Under the pieces are notes generated by a model. That model was not told the origin of the DNA, ran no database searches, and saw only the letters and a list, made by a program, of their open reading frames with translations. Positions 1 through 8,858 of a DNA stretch of 64,000 nt are shown piece after piece; within the stretch, counting starts at the first letter, position 1, and every line of letters starts with the position of its first letter. The stretch is taken from NCBI GenBank assembly GCA_964615365.1, contig CAZTOU010000002.1, positions 154,742 through 218,741 of the forward strand, read 5' to 3'. The position numbers were made by a program, and so were the translations under genes. Source of the DNA: CAVXZE01 sp964615365. Lineage in GTDB: Bacteria > Myxococcota_A > UBA9160 > UBA6930.

Positions 1-1711
1 CACTGAGATCGCACTCGATGTCGTCGGCCTCTGCGGAGATCTCCTCGCCGGGCTCCGACTCCCCCCCCCCCGCTTCCGCTGCGTCCCCGACCTCGTCGAG
101 GTCGAAGTCGTCTTCGATCTCGAACTCGATCGATTCGTCGGGGTCGAGCGTCTCCTCGTCCGCCCCTGCTGCGACGCGGGAATCGACCGTGGAGTCGAGA
201 TCCTGGCACACCGGCTCTGCTTCGGGTCCGGCTTCCAGCTCCGGCTCGCTCTCCTCCTCCGCCGGCGTGAGGGTCTCGGCGGCAGCGGGGTCGAGCGCCT
301 CGATTTGCTCGCGCAGGCTCTCGAAGGCGTCGTCGTCTCCCTCGGACTGCGCCGCCTCGGCGGCGCGGATGTAGGCGGTGATCGCGTTCTCGGTGTCGCC
401 GCTGGCGGCGAGGGCCTCGCCCAGCTTCTCGAGTGCCGTCCGGTGACCGGGATCCTGGCTGAGGATGGCGCGGAGGCTGGTAATGGCACGCTCGTGCTTG
501 CCGTAGCGGAGATAGACACTCGCCTCGGCGAACAGCTGCTCCGGATCTCCTTCCGCCTCGGGAGCTTCCTCCTCGAGGGCGGGCTCCGCGTCGAGAACCG
601 GCTCCGCGTCGACGGCGGGCTCCGCGTCGAACGAGCCGAGCGGCGGCAGCGATGGCTCGGAGCTTCCGGCCGAATCCTCCGCGTCCTCGGGATCGCCGAT
701 CGGATCTCCCAGCCGCAAGGTCTGCTCCGGCAAGAACCCGGAATCCGCCAGCTGGTCCGGCGCCATGACCAGGGTTCCATCGCCACCGATCGCCGCGTTC
801 ATGGAGAGAGCGTCGTCGCTCTCGATGATGGAATCGTCGCTCGCCTCGGCATCGAGCGCGTTCGTCGACACGAAGCGCTGCATGATCTCCCGGGCGCGGT
901 CTTCGTCGCCGCGATCCTTGTAGACCTCGGCGAGGCGGCGATAGATCTCGGGGAGCTCGTCCTCCCGGTCGGTGTTCCGGTAGACCTCCGCCTGAAGCTC
1001 GTAGCCCTCGGGCTCCCCGGGCAGCGCTTCGATCATCTTCTCGGCGGTGGTACCCGCCTGACTCCACCTCTCCTGCTCGAGGAGCGCGGTGCCCAGCGCG
1101 GCGAAGGTCGCGGTGCGGTGGGGATCCAGCTCGAGGGACTTCTGGAGCACCTGGACCCGCCCCTCCGCGTCTCCCTGTCGCTCGAGCTCCTCCGCCACCT
1201 CATCGTACTCGGCGAGGGCCTCGGGTTCGCGGCCCTCTTGGCGCAGCAGCTCCGCGACCCTGAGACGATTCGTCGTGTTCGACGGGTCGATGGTCGCCAT
1301 CTTCCGCAGCAGGTCGAGCGCCTGGTTCTTGTCGCCGTCGCGGTAATGGGCGTCGGCCGCGGTCTGAAGCGACTTCATGGCATCGGAGCTGAGACCGAGC
1401 CGCTGGTAGAGCTCCGCGAGAGGAACGTAGACTTCGTAGCGCTTGGGATCGATCCGCGTGACCTGCTTGTAGAGAGCGATCGCCTTGGAGTCGAAGCCGT
1501 CCTTCATGAACAGCTCGGCGACCTTCAGATAGGACGCGACCGCCTCTTCGGTGTTGCCCTGCTTCAGGTGGATGTCACCCACTTTCAGGCGGATGTTGAC
1601 GTCCTTCGGATCCGTCTTGAGAAGCGACGTGTAGTCCTTGAGTGCCTTGTCCAGCGCGCCCTTCTGCATGTGCTTCTGCGCCGACTGGAGGATCTTCCGC
1701 TTGTTGATCAC
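1..1711 (-). CDS. TPR-repeat protein with long acidic C-terminus (3' end outside window)
   Basis: The reading frame is open from a GTG at 1711 to the left edge, at least 570 codons. SD-like AGAGGG lies 7 nt before the GTG. The first ~400 residues are tandem tetratricopeptide repeats, seen as helical pairs such as QKGALDKALKDYTSLLKTDP and DGFDSKAIALYKQVTRIDP. The distal part is rich in Glu, Asp and Ala and includes a six-residue repeat (P-x-x-D-A-E, three copies). TPR arrays are protein-binding scaffolds; no enzymatic motif is visible. It follows the lipoyl enzyme gene on the same strand after 163 bp. The partner is unknown; a scaffold role in pilus or motility assembly is only a guess from position. 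The true C-terminus cannot be seen. Confidence 0.85.
   Translation of the reverse strand, partial: MINKRKILQSAQKHMQKGALDKALKDYTSLLKTDPKDVNIRLKVGDIHLKQGNTEEAVASYLKVAELFMKDGFDSKAIALYKQVTRIDPKRYEVYVPLAELYQRLGLSSDAMKSLQTAADAHYRDGDKNQALDLLRKMATIDPSNTTNRLRVAELLRQEGREPEALAEYDEVAEELERQGDAEGRVQVLQKSLELDPHRTATFAALGTALLEQERWSQAGTTAEKMIEALPGEPEGYELQAEVYRNTDREDELPEIYRRLAEVYKDRGDEDRAREIMQRFVSTNALDAEASDDSIIESDDALSMNAAIGGDGTLVMAPDQLADSGFLPEQTLRLGDPIGDPEDAEDSAGSSEPSLPPLGSFDAEPAVDAEPVLDAEPALEEEAPEAEGDPEQLFAEASVYLRYGKHERAITSLRAILSQDPGHRTALEKLGEALAASGDTENAITAYIRAAEAAQSEGDDDAFESLREQIEALDPAAAETLTPAEEESEPELEAGPEAEPVCQDLDSTVDSRVAAGADEETLDPDESIEFEIEDDFDLDEVGDAAEAGGGESEPGEEISAEADDIECDLS
582..635. repeat. 18-bp tandem repeat, three copies, inside the TPR gene
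   Basis: Three consecutive 18-bp units (582-599, 600-617, 618-635) share the core GGCTCCGCGTCGA. On the coding (minus) strand each encodes a six-residue unit of the type E-P-x-x-D-A in the acidic tail. It preserves frame, so copy-number changes would alter tail length only. Confidence 0.7.
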
Positions 1712-1838
1712 CGAGGGACCCTCTGCCTGAGTTGCGGGTACGGGTCGGGAGGGAAGCAGTCGCCTCCTCCCTGTATCTCCGTATCGGCCGACCCGATGGG
1801 CTCTTGAGGTTCCCCCTCCTCGAACTGCGCTCGGCCAC

Positions 1839-1863
1839 GCCCCGCTGCGCGCAGCCCTGGGGC
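1839..1863 (-). terminator. GC-rich hairpin after the lipoyl enzyme gene
   Basis: Directly downstream of the stop at 1875 (minus strand) is a bipartite stem: GCCCC pairs with GGGGC and GCTGC pairs with GCAGC, with a CCT bulge. There is no T-run, so it is either a weak terminator or a processing hairpin. The GCTGCGCGCAGC core resembles the elements at 17176 and 21119. Confidence 0.35.
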
Positions 1864-1874
1864 TCACCGTGCGA

Positions 1875-2642
1875 CTAGATGCGGGGAGGGCGATCTCCGG
1901 ACTGAAGACCGTGCATTTCGACACGCCGCTCGGCATTTCGCCGCTCGGCGGCGCAGAGAGCCGACTCTTCGAGGGGCGCGCCCAGAACGCTCCGAAAAGC
2001 TGCCACCAGCGCCTCCTGCACCTCGTCTCTCGGCACTCGGATCCCCAGCTCTGCGAGACTCGTCGATACCCCGGGGGTGAAACCCACCGCGCGGATCGCC
2101 TCGGGTGCGTCCGGAGCCAGCCGGATCGAGCCGTGCTGAAGGACGCCCCCGCGCGCCCTCCGCTGGGCGCTTCCCACCAGCTTCCGCCCCATCGCGCAGA
2201 TCTCGTCTTCTGCCGGGACCTCGAAGCAGTCGAAGGCGCTGGAGCCCACATCGCCCCCTCGCTCGGAGCTCGACGCCGCCGCGACGCCCAGGGAGCGAAG
2301 CGCCTCGAGCAGGGAGGCGGCCACCAGGCGATAGCTTCCGCGCAGCCCCTCCGGCAGCACCTCCTCCGGCGCCGCAAGGCAGTAGGTGAGATCGTTCCCG
2401 TGGAGCACCGCCCGCCCCCCGGTGACCCGGCGAACCACTCTCACCCCGGCCTCCGCGCAGCGGGCGATCCGTGACGGATCCATCCTCTGGGAGTAGCCCA
2501 GGGAGAGCCAGGGGCCCTCCCAGCCGTAGAACCGGAGGCTGGCGATCTCCCGGGTCGCCGAGTTCAGCAGCGCCTCGTCCACGCCCATGTTGAACGCGCC
2601 GTGCGCCGCTCCGTGCTGGAGCAGCCGCCAGCGAGCCGGCAT
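1875..2642 (-). CDS. LipM/LplA-family lipoyl (octanoyl) transferase
   Basis: A 255-residue BPL/LplA/LipB-fold protein that attaches lipoyl or octanoyl groups to lipoyl domains of 2-oxoacid dehydrogenases or GcvH. Visible family motifs are RRVTGGRAVLHG (residues ~71-82) and GRKLVGSAQ (~152-160) with the conserved Lys154. DCFEVPAEDE carries Cys139 at the place where LipM-type octanoyltransferases have their nucleophile, which favours LipM over ATP-dependent LplA. It lacks the C-terminal accessory domain of long LplA proteins. The ATG at 2642 is 6 nt after the aroQ stop, so the two are co-transcribed. Substrate choice (octanoyl-ACP versus free lipoate) is an inference. Confidence 0.82.
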   Translation of the reverse strand: MPARWRLLQHGAAHGAFNMGVDEALLNSATREIASLRFYGWEGPWLSLGYSQRMDPSRIARCAEAGVRVVRRVTGGRAVLHGNDLTYCLAAPEEVLPEGLRGSYRLVAASLLEALRSLGVAAASSSERGGDVGSSAFDCFEVPAEDEICAMGRKLVGSAQRRARGGVLQHGSIRLAPDAPEAIRAVGFTPGVSTSLAELGIRVPRDEVQEALVAAFRSVLGAPLEESALCAAERRNAERRVEMHGLQSGDRPPRI

Positions 2643-2648
2643 GGGCTG

Positions 2649-3095
2649 CTAACCGTGCAGGTGGGCGAGCAGGGCCTCCAGACCCAGCCGATAGCTCGCG
2701 GGCCCGAAGCCGCTCACCACGCCAACGGCGATGGGGGAGATATAGGAGTGGCGACGGAACTCCTCCCGGGAGAAGACGTTCGAGAGGTGGACCTCGACCA
2801 CGGGAAGCGCCACCGCGAGCAGCGTGTCCCGGAGCGCGACGCTGGTATGCGTGAAGCCTCCGGGGTTGATGAGCAGTCCGTGGGCCCAGCTCCGAGCCTC
2901 CTGGATGCAGTCGATCAGCTCGCCCTCGTGATTCGACTGGACGGTGCGCAGCTCCGCGCCCCGTTCCTTGGCGAGGGCCTCCAGCTGCAGATCGATGTCC
3001 CGGAGCGTCTCGGTGCCGTAGACCTCCGGCTCACGAGTACCCAGCAGGTTCAGGTTCGGCCCGTGGACCACCAGGATGCGCTGCGGATCAGTCAC
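2649..3095 (-). CDS. aroQ: 3-dehydroquinate dehydratase, type II
   Basis: A 148-residue protein of normal type II length that converts 3-dehydroquinate to 3-dehydroshikimate in the shikimate pathway. Seen: VHGPNLNLLGTREPEVYG with the catalytic Tyr26 and active-site Arg21, NPGGFTHTS, and the VEVHLSNVFSREEFR segment with the catalytic His. It sits downstream of aroB in the same minus-strand run, separated by two short genes. The cytosolic enzyme is a dodecamer in characterised relatives. Identification is firm. Confidence 0.96.
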   Translation of the reverse strand: MTDPQRILVVHGPNLNLLGTREPEVYGTETLRDIDLQLEALAKERGAELRTVQSNHEGELIDCIQEARSWAHGLLINPGGFTHTSVALRDTLLAVALPVVEVHLSNVFSREEFRRHSYISPIAVGVVSGFGPASYRLGLEALLAHLHG

Positions 3096-3132
3096 GGTCC
3101 CCTCCTCGCCCGAGGTGACCGAAGGGTAGCGC

Positions 3133-3507
3133 TCAGAGTTCGTCGCGCAGCGCCATCTGATGGCGGCGCATCAGGAAGCGCGCCTTGCCGGCGTTGCCGT
3201 TCGGCCCGATCACCAGGACGAGATAGGTCTCCTCGTCGACGACCCGCATCAGCACCCAGAAGTTCGAGAGACGAACGGAGACCTCTTCGAGCGCTCCTCC
3301 GCTCACGGAATCCGAGGCCTTTCGCATCTCGTCCAGGATCCGCCCGAACTCGACTCCCAGGACGTCGATCTCGTCGCCGAGGGATCCTCGGCCCTCGCCG
3401 CTCGCCTCCACCTGTTCGATGGAGATTCCGTCCGCACCCATCAACGCGGCGGCCACTCCGCCTCCGCACTGGTCGACGATCTCCTGCAAAATCGATGCAA
3501 AGCTCAT
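3133..3507 (-). CDS. Roadblock/LC7-domain protein (MglB-like)
   Basis: A 124-residue single-domain protein. The hydrophobic pattern, with an N-terminal amphipathic helix (FASILQEIVDQCGGGVAAALM), GISIEQV and a central YLVLVIGPNGNAGKARFLMRRH segment, fits the roadblock/LC7 fold. In Myxococcus, MglB of this fold is the GTPase-activating protein for MglA, which sets cell polarity and T4P motility. No MglA-type GTPase is in this window, so the partner is unknown. The start codon overlaps the stop of the TPR gene by 4 nt (ATGA), indicating translational coupling. Assignment to the superfamily is good; MglB function is inference. Confidence 0.75.
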   Translation of the reverse strand: MSFASILQEIVDQCGGGVAAALMGADGISIEQVEASGEGRGSLGDEIDVLGVEFGRILDEMRKASDSVSGGALEEVSVRLSNFWVLMRVVDEETYLVLVIGPNGNAGKARFLMRRHQMALRDEL

Positions 3508-4277
3508 CGGGATCCTCTCCGGAGGTTTTCGAGCCAGCGTTCCAGCGTCGCGATCAAGCGCGCCCGGTCACTCGCGGTGTCCGGGAGCGGGACGTCCGGC
3601 TCGGTGTCGGGTGTCGTGGAGTGCACGGGAGCCTCTAGGGCTTCGCGTATCACCTGGGCCTCCGCGCTGTGGTCCTGCTGCTCCAGCAGGTCCGCGATGG
3701 TCTCCGTCGCGAACGAGGAGTCCGCCGTCAAGGACATCACCCCTTCCGGCTCGTCCTGCTCCACCCCGCGCACCGCGGCGGCGATCACCTGACTGGCGCT
3801 CAGCATCTCGTCGGACTGAGCCTCTGCCTCCTGGAAGGCATTCTCGAGCTCTTCCTCGTCGAGATCGCCGAGGGGTCCAGAGGTCTCCTGGCGCTCCTCC
3901 GCCGGAACGTAGTCCGGGACCTCGGCATGGCGCAGCGCATTCTCCGCCAGCGCGTGATCGGGGATCGCCTCCAGCACCTGCATCAGCTCGGATCGGGCTT
4001 CTTCGAGCTGACCCAGATCCAGCAGGGCCAGGCTCAGGGCCACCCGGCCCGCCACGAAGTCGGGGCGCTCCCGGAGTCCCTCGCGGGCCACCCGCTCGGC
4101 CTCCTTCGCGCGTCCGGCGCGCCGATTGGCTTCCGCCAGCGCCGGGAAAGCACTCGCGCTGGGGTCGCCGCCCATCTGCGCCTCCAGGCGCGCGATCTCG
4201 TCGAGAGCTGCCTCTTCCCCCAACCCCTCTCTCCCGTTCCGTGGAATCGGCCCCGCCAGGTCCGGAACCGCCCTCAT
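3504..4277 (-). CDS. TPR-domain protein next to roadblock protein
   Basis: A 257-residue protein. Residues ~25-115 are TPR-like helices (LAEANRRAGRAKEAERVAREG, VALSLALLDLGQLEEARSELM, IPDHALAENALRHAEVPDY). Residues ~120-215 are acidic and low in order, with repeated Glu/Asp clusters. A short C-terminal helix contains RLIATLERWLENLRRGS. No signal peptide or membrane segment. It overlaps aroB by 4 nt at its start and the roadblock gene by 4 nt at its end, so the two small genes form a coupled pair; a TPR scaffold for the roadblock protein is a reasonable but untested reading. Confidence 0.75.
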   Translation of the reverse strand: MRAVPDLAGPIPRNGREGLGEEAALDEIARLEAQMGGDPSASAFPALAEANRRAGRAKEAERVAREGLRERPDFVAGRVALSLALLDLGQLEEARSELMQVLEAIPDHALAENALRHAEVPDYVPAEERQETSGPLGDLDEEELENAFQEAEAQSDEMLSASQVIAAAVRGVEQDEPEGVMSLTADSSFATETIADLLEQQDHSAEAQVIREALEAPVHSTTPDTEPDVPLPDTASDRARLIATLERWLENLRRGSR

Positions 4278-5389
4278 CGCCGCGTCTTGGAGCGTGTGCG
4301 CGGAACGATCTCACCGGGCAGCAGGGGCACGATCTCCACCCTCCCGATGCCCCGGAGCGCCACGAAGCGAATCCGCGCCTCCCGCTTCTTCTTATCGACA
4401 CGCAGCGCCTGGAGATAAGCCCTGCGAGGAAAATCGGGCAAATCCGTGGGAAGACCGGCGCGAGTGAGGAGAGCGACGAGTCGCGCGCTCGTCCCCGCGG
4501 GGCAGAGATCCAACCCCTCGGAGCGTCGGGCGGCAAAGGCCATTCCGATCGCTACCGCCTCCCCGTGCAGGATGCCCCTGTATCGCTTGAGCGCCTCGAC
4601 GGCGTGGCCCACGGTGTGACCGAAGTTCAGGATCATGCGGAGCCCGGACTCCCGTTCGTCCTGCCGTACCACCTCGGCCTTGATGGCGCAGCTTCTCTCC
4701 AGGGCCGGTATCAGCAGCTCGGACTCGAGGCCCATGACCCGATCCAGATTCTCCTCCAGCCACTCGAAGAACGCCGCGTCCCGGATCGCCCCGTGCTTGA
4801 TCAGCTCCGACATTCCCGCCGAGCGCTGCCGGGGCGGCAGGCTCCGAAGCGTGCCGACGTCGATCCAGACCAGCCGCGGCTGGTGGAAGGCTCCAACCAG
4901 ATTCTTGCCTCGCGGGACGTTGACTCCAGTCTTGCCGCCCACGCTCGAGTCGACCATCGCCAGCAGGGTGGTGGGGATCTGCACGACGGGAATCCCGCGG
5001 AGCAGCGTGGCCGCCACGAAGCCGGCGAGGTCGCCCACCACACCGCCTCCCAGGGCGACCACCGCGGTGCCGCGATCCGCACCGGCGTCGAGAAGGGCAT
5101 CGTAGAGACCGCTCACCTGCCGCAGGTTCTTGGTTCGCTCCCCGTCCGGGACGTCGAAGCGCCGCGCCTTGATTCCCGCGTCCCTGAGGGACCGCATCAC
5201 CTTCGGCCCGTAGCGTCGGCCCACGGGGGGCACCGTGACGAGCATCGCACGCGACGCTCCGGTGCGCGCTCGAATCTCCTGGCCGACCCCGCCCAGGATG
5301 TCGACGCCGATCTCGATGGAGTAGCTCCGCTCGCCGAGGTCGACGCGGACGGTCCGCTCTATCGCGTGCCCTCTCACCGGCGCGATCAT
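4274..5389 (-). CDS. aroB: 3-dehydroquinate synthase
   Basis: A 371-residue enzyme, the usual length, converting DAHP to 3-dehydroquinate with NAD and a divalent metal. Seen: DGERTKNL, the glycine-rich ALGGGVVGDLAGFVAATLLRG segment, QIPTTLLAMVDSSVGGKTGVN, the metal-ligand region ELIKHGAI and NFGHTVGHAVE, and HGEAVAIGM. The ATG at 5389 follows a strong hairpin terminator by only 8 nt and has no Shine-Dalgarno between hairpin and start, so translation may be leaderless or start slightly downstream. aroB next to pilQ is a common arrangement in proteobacteria. Confidence 0.95.
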   Translation of the reverse strand: MIAPVRGHAIERTVRVDLGERSYSIEIGVDILGGVGQEIRARTGASRAMLVTVPPVGRRYGPKVMRSLRDAGIKARRFDVPDGERTKNLRQVSGLYDALLDAGADRGTAVVALGGGVVGDLAGFVAATLLRGIPVVQIPTTLLAMVDSSVGGKTGVNVPRGKNLVGAFHQPRLVWIDVGTLRSLPPRQRSAGMSELIKHGAIRDAAFFEWLEENLDRVMGLESELLIPALERSCAIKAEVVRQDERESGLRMILNFGHTVGHAVEALKRYRGILHGEAVAIGMAFAARRSEGLDLCPAGTSARLVALLTRAGLPTDLPDFPRRAYLQALRVDKKKREARIRFVALRGIGRVEIVPLLPGEIVPRTRSKTRR

Positions 5390-5397
5390 AACGAAAA

Positions 5398-5421
5398 GGG
5401 GGGGAGCTCGGGCTCCCCCCC
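5398..5421 (-). terminator. Intrinsic terminator between pilQ and aroB
   Basis: On the minus strand a 10-bp GC stem (GGGGGGGAGC / GCTCCCCCCC, 4-nt loop) is followed by TTTTCGTT. It lies 67 nt beyond the pilQ stop and ends just before the aroB ATG, so it should end the pilM-N-O-P-Q transcript. Confidence 0.85.
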
Positions 5422-5487
5422 TCTCTGATGCGCGACGATCGGAGCGGACCGAGGAGCTTCGCGCCCGTGGTCCGCCCCAGGACCCGT

Positions 5488-8286
5488 CTAGGCTCCCTCA
5501 TCCTCGTTGAAGACGATCCGCGGCGTCACGAAGACCAGGAGCTCCTGACGAATGTCCCGGACCTCGTTCTTCTTGAAGGCGTAGCCCAGAAGCGGGATCT
5601 GATGGAGGTACGGCACCCGCGATTGCCGGTCCGCCTTCTTGATGGTGTAGATGCCACCGATCACCAGCGTCTGCCCATCCTTCACCAGCGTCTCCGTCTC
5701 CGCCTCGTTCTTGGCGATGGCCGGTGAACCCGTCGGGGTCTCGACGCTGTCGTCCGGCGCGTTCCGCTGCACGGCAATCTTCATGATGATGCTGCGATCC
5801 GCGGTGATGTGAGGCGTCACCACCAGGCGAAGCACGGCGTCGATGAACTCGAGCTTCGCGTCCCCATTCTCGAAGGTCTGGAAGGGAATCGAGACACCCT
5901 GCTCGATCGACGCCTCGCGGTTGTCGAGAGTGACCACCCGCGGACTCGAGATCACCTTCCCCTCACCGCTGATCTCCGCGGCTTGGAGCTGGAGGTCGAG
6001 GTTGAACTTGTCCTCCAGCAGGAAGGCGCCCACGTCCAGCAGACCGGTGGGCAGACTCGTGATCGGGTTGGCGATGCTCAGCGCGTTATCGGCGAGCTCA
6101 CTGTTGTTGGGGCGGAAACGGAAGTCTCGCCATCCGGAATTCTGGCGGTAGCCGCTGCTCTCATCCCATCCGTCATTGTACGGTTGTAGCCCGAAGCCCC
6201 AGACGCTGCCGAGCTCGCGAGAGAAGTCGAGATTCGCCTCCACGATCTTCGCTTCGATCAGCACCTGAGGCGTCTGCGTGTCGATCGCCTTGATCAGCGC
6301 CGTCGCCTCGGCGATGACGGAGGAGATGTCCTTCAGGATGATCGTGTTGGTCCGGGCATCGATGTCCACCGTCCCTCGCGCCGTGAGCAGCCGCTTGACC
6401 ATCTTCGCCATCTCGCCCACGTCGGCGTAGTTGACCGGCTGCAGCTTCACCACCAGGTCTTCGAGCTTCTCCTTGGCCCGCCGCTCCTGGAGCCGCGCCT
6501 CCTCTTCGGCGGCCAGCCGCTCGGATGGCGCGATGCGGAGCACGCTGCCAACCCGCACGAAGCCAAGACCCTTGGTCAGGAGAATGACGTCGAGAGCCTG
6601 ATCCCAGGGAACGTCCACGAGGCGGATCGTGACCTGGCCATCCACCTCATCGCCCGCGATGATGTTGAGATCCGACACCTCCGCGATCAGCCGGAGCACG
6701 TCGTCGATCTCCACGTCCTTGAAGTCCAGGGAGATGCGGCGTCCGCTGTACTGCTTGCCGTCGACCAGGCCGCCTTCACGCAGGATGTCCACCGCGCCCC
6801 CCGACGTATCGATCGCCGCCGGCGGCGAAGTCTCGGAGGCTCCCTGATTCCCGGCCTGGGCCAGGGTCTCGGCGGGAGCGCTGCTCGGCGCCGCTGCGGA
6901 GCCGGTGCCCTCGAGCAGCGGAAGGCCTGCGGCGACATCGTCGCCGTGCGCGAAATCGAGGAAGATCATCGTTCCCTGCTGTGCGACCTCGGGCTCCAGA
7001 CCCGGCGCGCGGTTGATCACCACGCGAACCTCCGGCAGAACTGCCTCCGGCTGGTCGAAGGCGGTCACCAGAGAGACCGGCCCAGGCTGCTCCGGGACGA
7101 TCCGGACCGCAGCGGCGGGATCGATGGTCGCTCCGTGGATCCGTACCACGACCGTGTCGGAGCTGGGCTGCGCGAGCTCGTAACTGGCCGGCGCGCTGCT
7201 CAGGATGACCACCCGGTCTACGTCCTCCTGCGAATCGAACTGAACGCCGTACACCTCGACGGGCGGCGCCTCCTCCGAGCCCGCGTCGCTCGCGATGCTC
7301 TCCTCCGCGTTCTCGGTCATCGGCTCGACCGCAGCAACCTCCACGGCCTCCTCGACGGGAGACGGCTCCAGCAGGGCCATCTCCTCGCCTCCGATCACCA
7401 CCTTCATGCCCGTCGCCGTCGGGATCAGCTGAGCGACACCGAATCCGCTCGACTCCTCGCCGGCGTCGATCACCACGCGCACCTTGTCGGCGTGCTGGCC
7501 GACCCGTACCCGCGCGACCTCGCCCGTCTGCACCGGCAGTGCCGCGGTCGCGGTCTTGCTCAAGAGCTCCGGGATGTCGACCACCAGCCGCGGGGGATCC
7601 TCGAGGACGAACTGACTGGCGCTTCCGATCCGCCCGTCCGCGAGCAGTTCGATCACGACGCCCTCACCCTCTGTATTCGCGCTCACCTCCAGCAGGGCCG
7701 TCGCCTCGGGGCCAGCCTCGCCGTCGTTCACGAGCGCTTCAGTCTCGCTCGTCTCCGTCGAGCCATCCGTCCCATGGCTCATCGCCACCGTCGAGACCTC
7801 CCACGGATCCTCACTGGCGACCTCGAACTCGGTTTCCGGAACCACCCGGATCTCGAGACGATCCTCGAGGGCGACGACGTCGTAGCTCGCCGCGGTGCCG
7901 AGCGAGAGCTCCACTCGAGTGCTCTCCTGACCTGTCGCATCTTCGAACGGCGTCACCGAGATCTCCTCGACGCTGCCGTCGTAGACGGCGACCGTCTCCG
8001 AGATCGCTCCCGGTCGAACTTGCGAGAGATCCACGACGATTCGCGCGGGGTCATCCTGCTGGAACGCGGTGTACACCGGCTCCTCCAGGCCGAGCAGGCT
8101 CACGATCGTAGCACCGCCCTCGTTCCCGACCTGCAGCTCGGAGATCACCGCGGTCTCGGGTACCGGGGACGACTGCGAAGCCGGGACCGTCGCGCACGCG
8201 CACAGTACGGCGAGCAGGCTCGCACCGGCCGCAAGCGCCACCCTTTCGCGGATACTGACGTTGCTGGTTGCGAACATCGAGCTCAT
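5488..8286 (-). CDS. pilQ: Type IV pilus secretin PilQ
   Basis: A 932-residue outer-membrane secretin that forms the gated channel for the pilus. Order: signal sequence with a possible lipobox (AVLCAC, residues ~25-30); two or three AMIN-type peptidoglycan-binding domains (~45-450; ARIVVDLSQ, PPRLVVDIPE, VVIL repeats); a low-complexity Ala/Ser/Pro linker; an STN/N0 domain (~505-585, ISLDFKDVEIDDVLRLIAEV); an N1 domain (~600-680, LQPVNYADVGEMAKMV); and the secretin core (~740-925, SSPRVVTLDN, ETLVKDGQTLVIGGIY, VPYLHQIPLLGYAFK, ELLVFVTPRIV). The start overlaps the pilP stop by 4 nt. A terminator follows the gene. Confidence 0.96.
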   Translation of the reverse strand: MSSMFATSNVSIRERVALAAGASLLAVLCACATVPASQSSPVPETAVISELQVGNEGGATIVSLLGLEEPVYTAFQQDDPARIVVDLSQVRPGAISETVAVYDGSVEEISVTPFEDATGQESTRVELSLGTAASYDVVALEDRLEIRVVPETEFEVASEDPWEVSTVAMSHGTDGSTETSETEALVNDGEAGPEATALLEVSANTEGEGVVIELLADGRIGSASQFVLEDPPRLVVDIPELLSKTATAALPVQTGEVARVRVGQHADKVRVVIDAGEESSGFGVAQLIPTATGMKVVIGGEEMALLEPSPVEEAVEVAAVEPMTENAEESIASDAGSEEAPPVEVYGVQFDSQEDVDRVVILSSAPASYELAQPSSDTVVVRIHGATIDPAAAVRIVPEQPGPVSLVTAFDQPEAVLPEVRVVINRAPGLEPEVAQQGTMIFLDFAHGDDVAAGLPLLEGTGSAAAPSSAPAETLAQAGNQGASETSPPAAIDTSGGAVDILREGGLVDGKQYSGRRISLDFKDVEIDDVLRLIAEVSDLNIIAGDEVDGQVTIRLVDVPWDQALDVILLTKGLGFVRVGSVLRIAPSERLAAEEEARLQERRAKEKLEDLVVKLQPVNYADVGEMAKMVKRLLTARGTVDIDARTNTIILKDISSVIAEATALIKAIDTQTPQVLIEAKIVEANLDFSRELGSVWGFGLQPYNDGWDESSGYRQNSGWRDFRFRPNNSELADNALSIANPITSLPTGLLDVGAFLLEDKFNLDLQLQAAEISGEGKVISSPRVVTLDNREASIEQGVSIPFQTFENGDAKLEFIDAVLRLVVTPHITADRSIIMKIAVQRNAPDDSVETPTGSPAIAKNEAETETLVKDGQTLVIGGIYTIKKADRQSRVPYLHQIPLLGYAFKKNEVRDIRQELLVFVTPRIVFNEDEGA

Positions 8287-8858
8287 CCCCCTTGGCTCTG
8301 TCGAACGTGCATCTCGATTTCCTTCGTGGTCTTGTCACCATGGAAATCCACGTATGCCTCGCGTACGACCACTACATTGTCGTCGATCGCAATGACGCGA
8401 CCGTCGTTCTTCCCGATTGCATCACCCTCTTCGATGATGTACCCCCGCCCCGATGGATCCATGACCAGCGCCCGCTGGTGTTCCGTCTCCCAGACGATGC
8501 CGTTTACCGCGAGCTGGCTCAGATCGAACTGCTCCAGAGGACCCTTGGCAGCCGTGTCGATCTCCTTCAGGCGATCCAGGATGAAGGACCGGAAGGGATC
8601 GCGTTTTCCGATTGGATCGTACACAAAGCCGTATCCCCCGGATGAGAAGCTATGCGCGCCCTCCTCGTCCGAAGCTTCTTCCGCCTTCGCGACCTGGACG
8701 GGTTCCCGTCCCTCGGCGCGCGCCCTGTTCTTCTCGATCATCGCGGCTCGCTGCTTCTGGTACTCCCCGACCGAGGGGCCCACCGTCTCCTTGCGGCATC
8801 CTCCGGCCATCAGCGCGAGCACCACCAGCGCCGCGATTCCCCACTTGAGACCACTCAT
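8283..8858 (-). CDS. pilP: Type IV pilus lipoprotein PilP
   Basis: A 191-residue inner-membrane lipoprotein that links PilN/PilO to the PilQ secretin. A signal peptide ends in the lipobox MAGGC (Cys21). After a charged helical linker, the region from ~residue 75 (YDPIGKRDPFRSF, FDLSQLAVNGIVWETEHQRALVMDPSGRGY, GDAIGKNDGRVIAIDDNVVVVRE) is the beta-rich PilP/GspC HR-like domain. It overlaps pilQ by 4 nt and meets pilO with a 1-nt overlap. Confidence 0.94.
   Translation of the reverse strand: MSGLKWGIAALVVLALMAGGCRKETVGPSVGEYQKQRAAMIEKNRARAEGREPVQVAKAEEASDEEGAHSFSSGGYGFVYDPIGKRDPFRSFILDRLKEIDTAAKGPLEQFDLSQLAVNGIVWETEHQRALVMDPSGRGYIIEEGDAIGKNDGRVIAIDDNVVVVREAYVDFHGDKTTKEIEMHVRQSQGG

Noticed and set aside
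61..71. 11-bp C run near the left edge
   Set aside because: It keeps the acidic TPR-tail reading frame (three Gly codons) and is short, so it looks genuine rather than artefactual.
305..1807. Long plus-strand frame (500 codons) opposite the first TPR gene
   Set aside because: The minus frame shows clear TPR repeats; this frame only mirrors its codon bias (Leu/Arg/Gly-rich, no motif).
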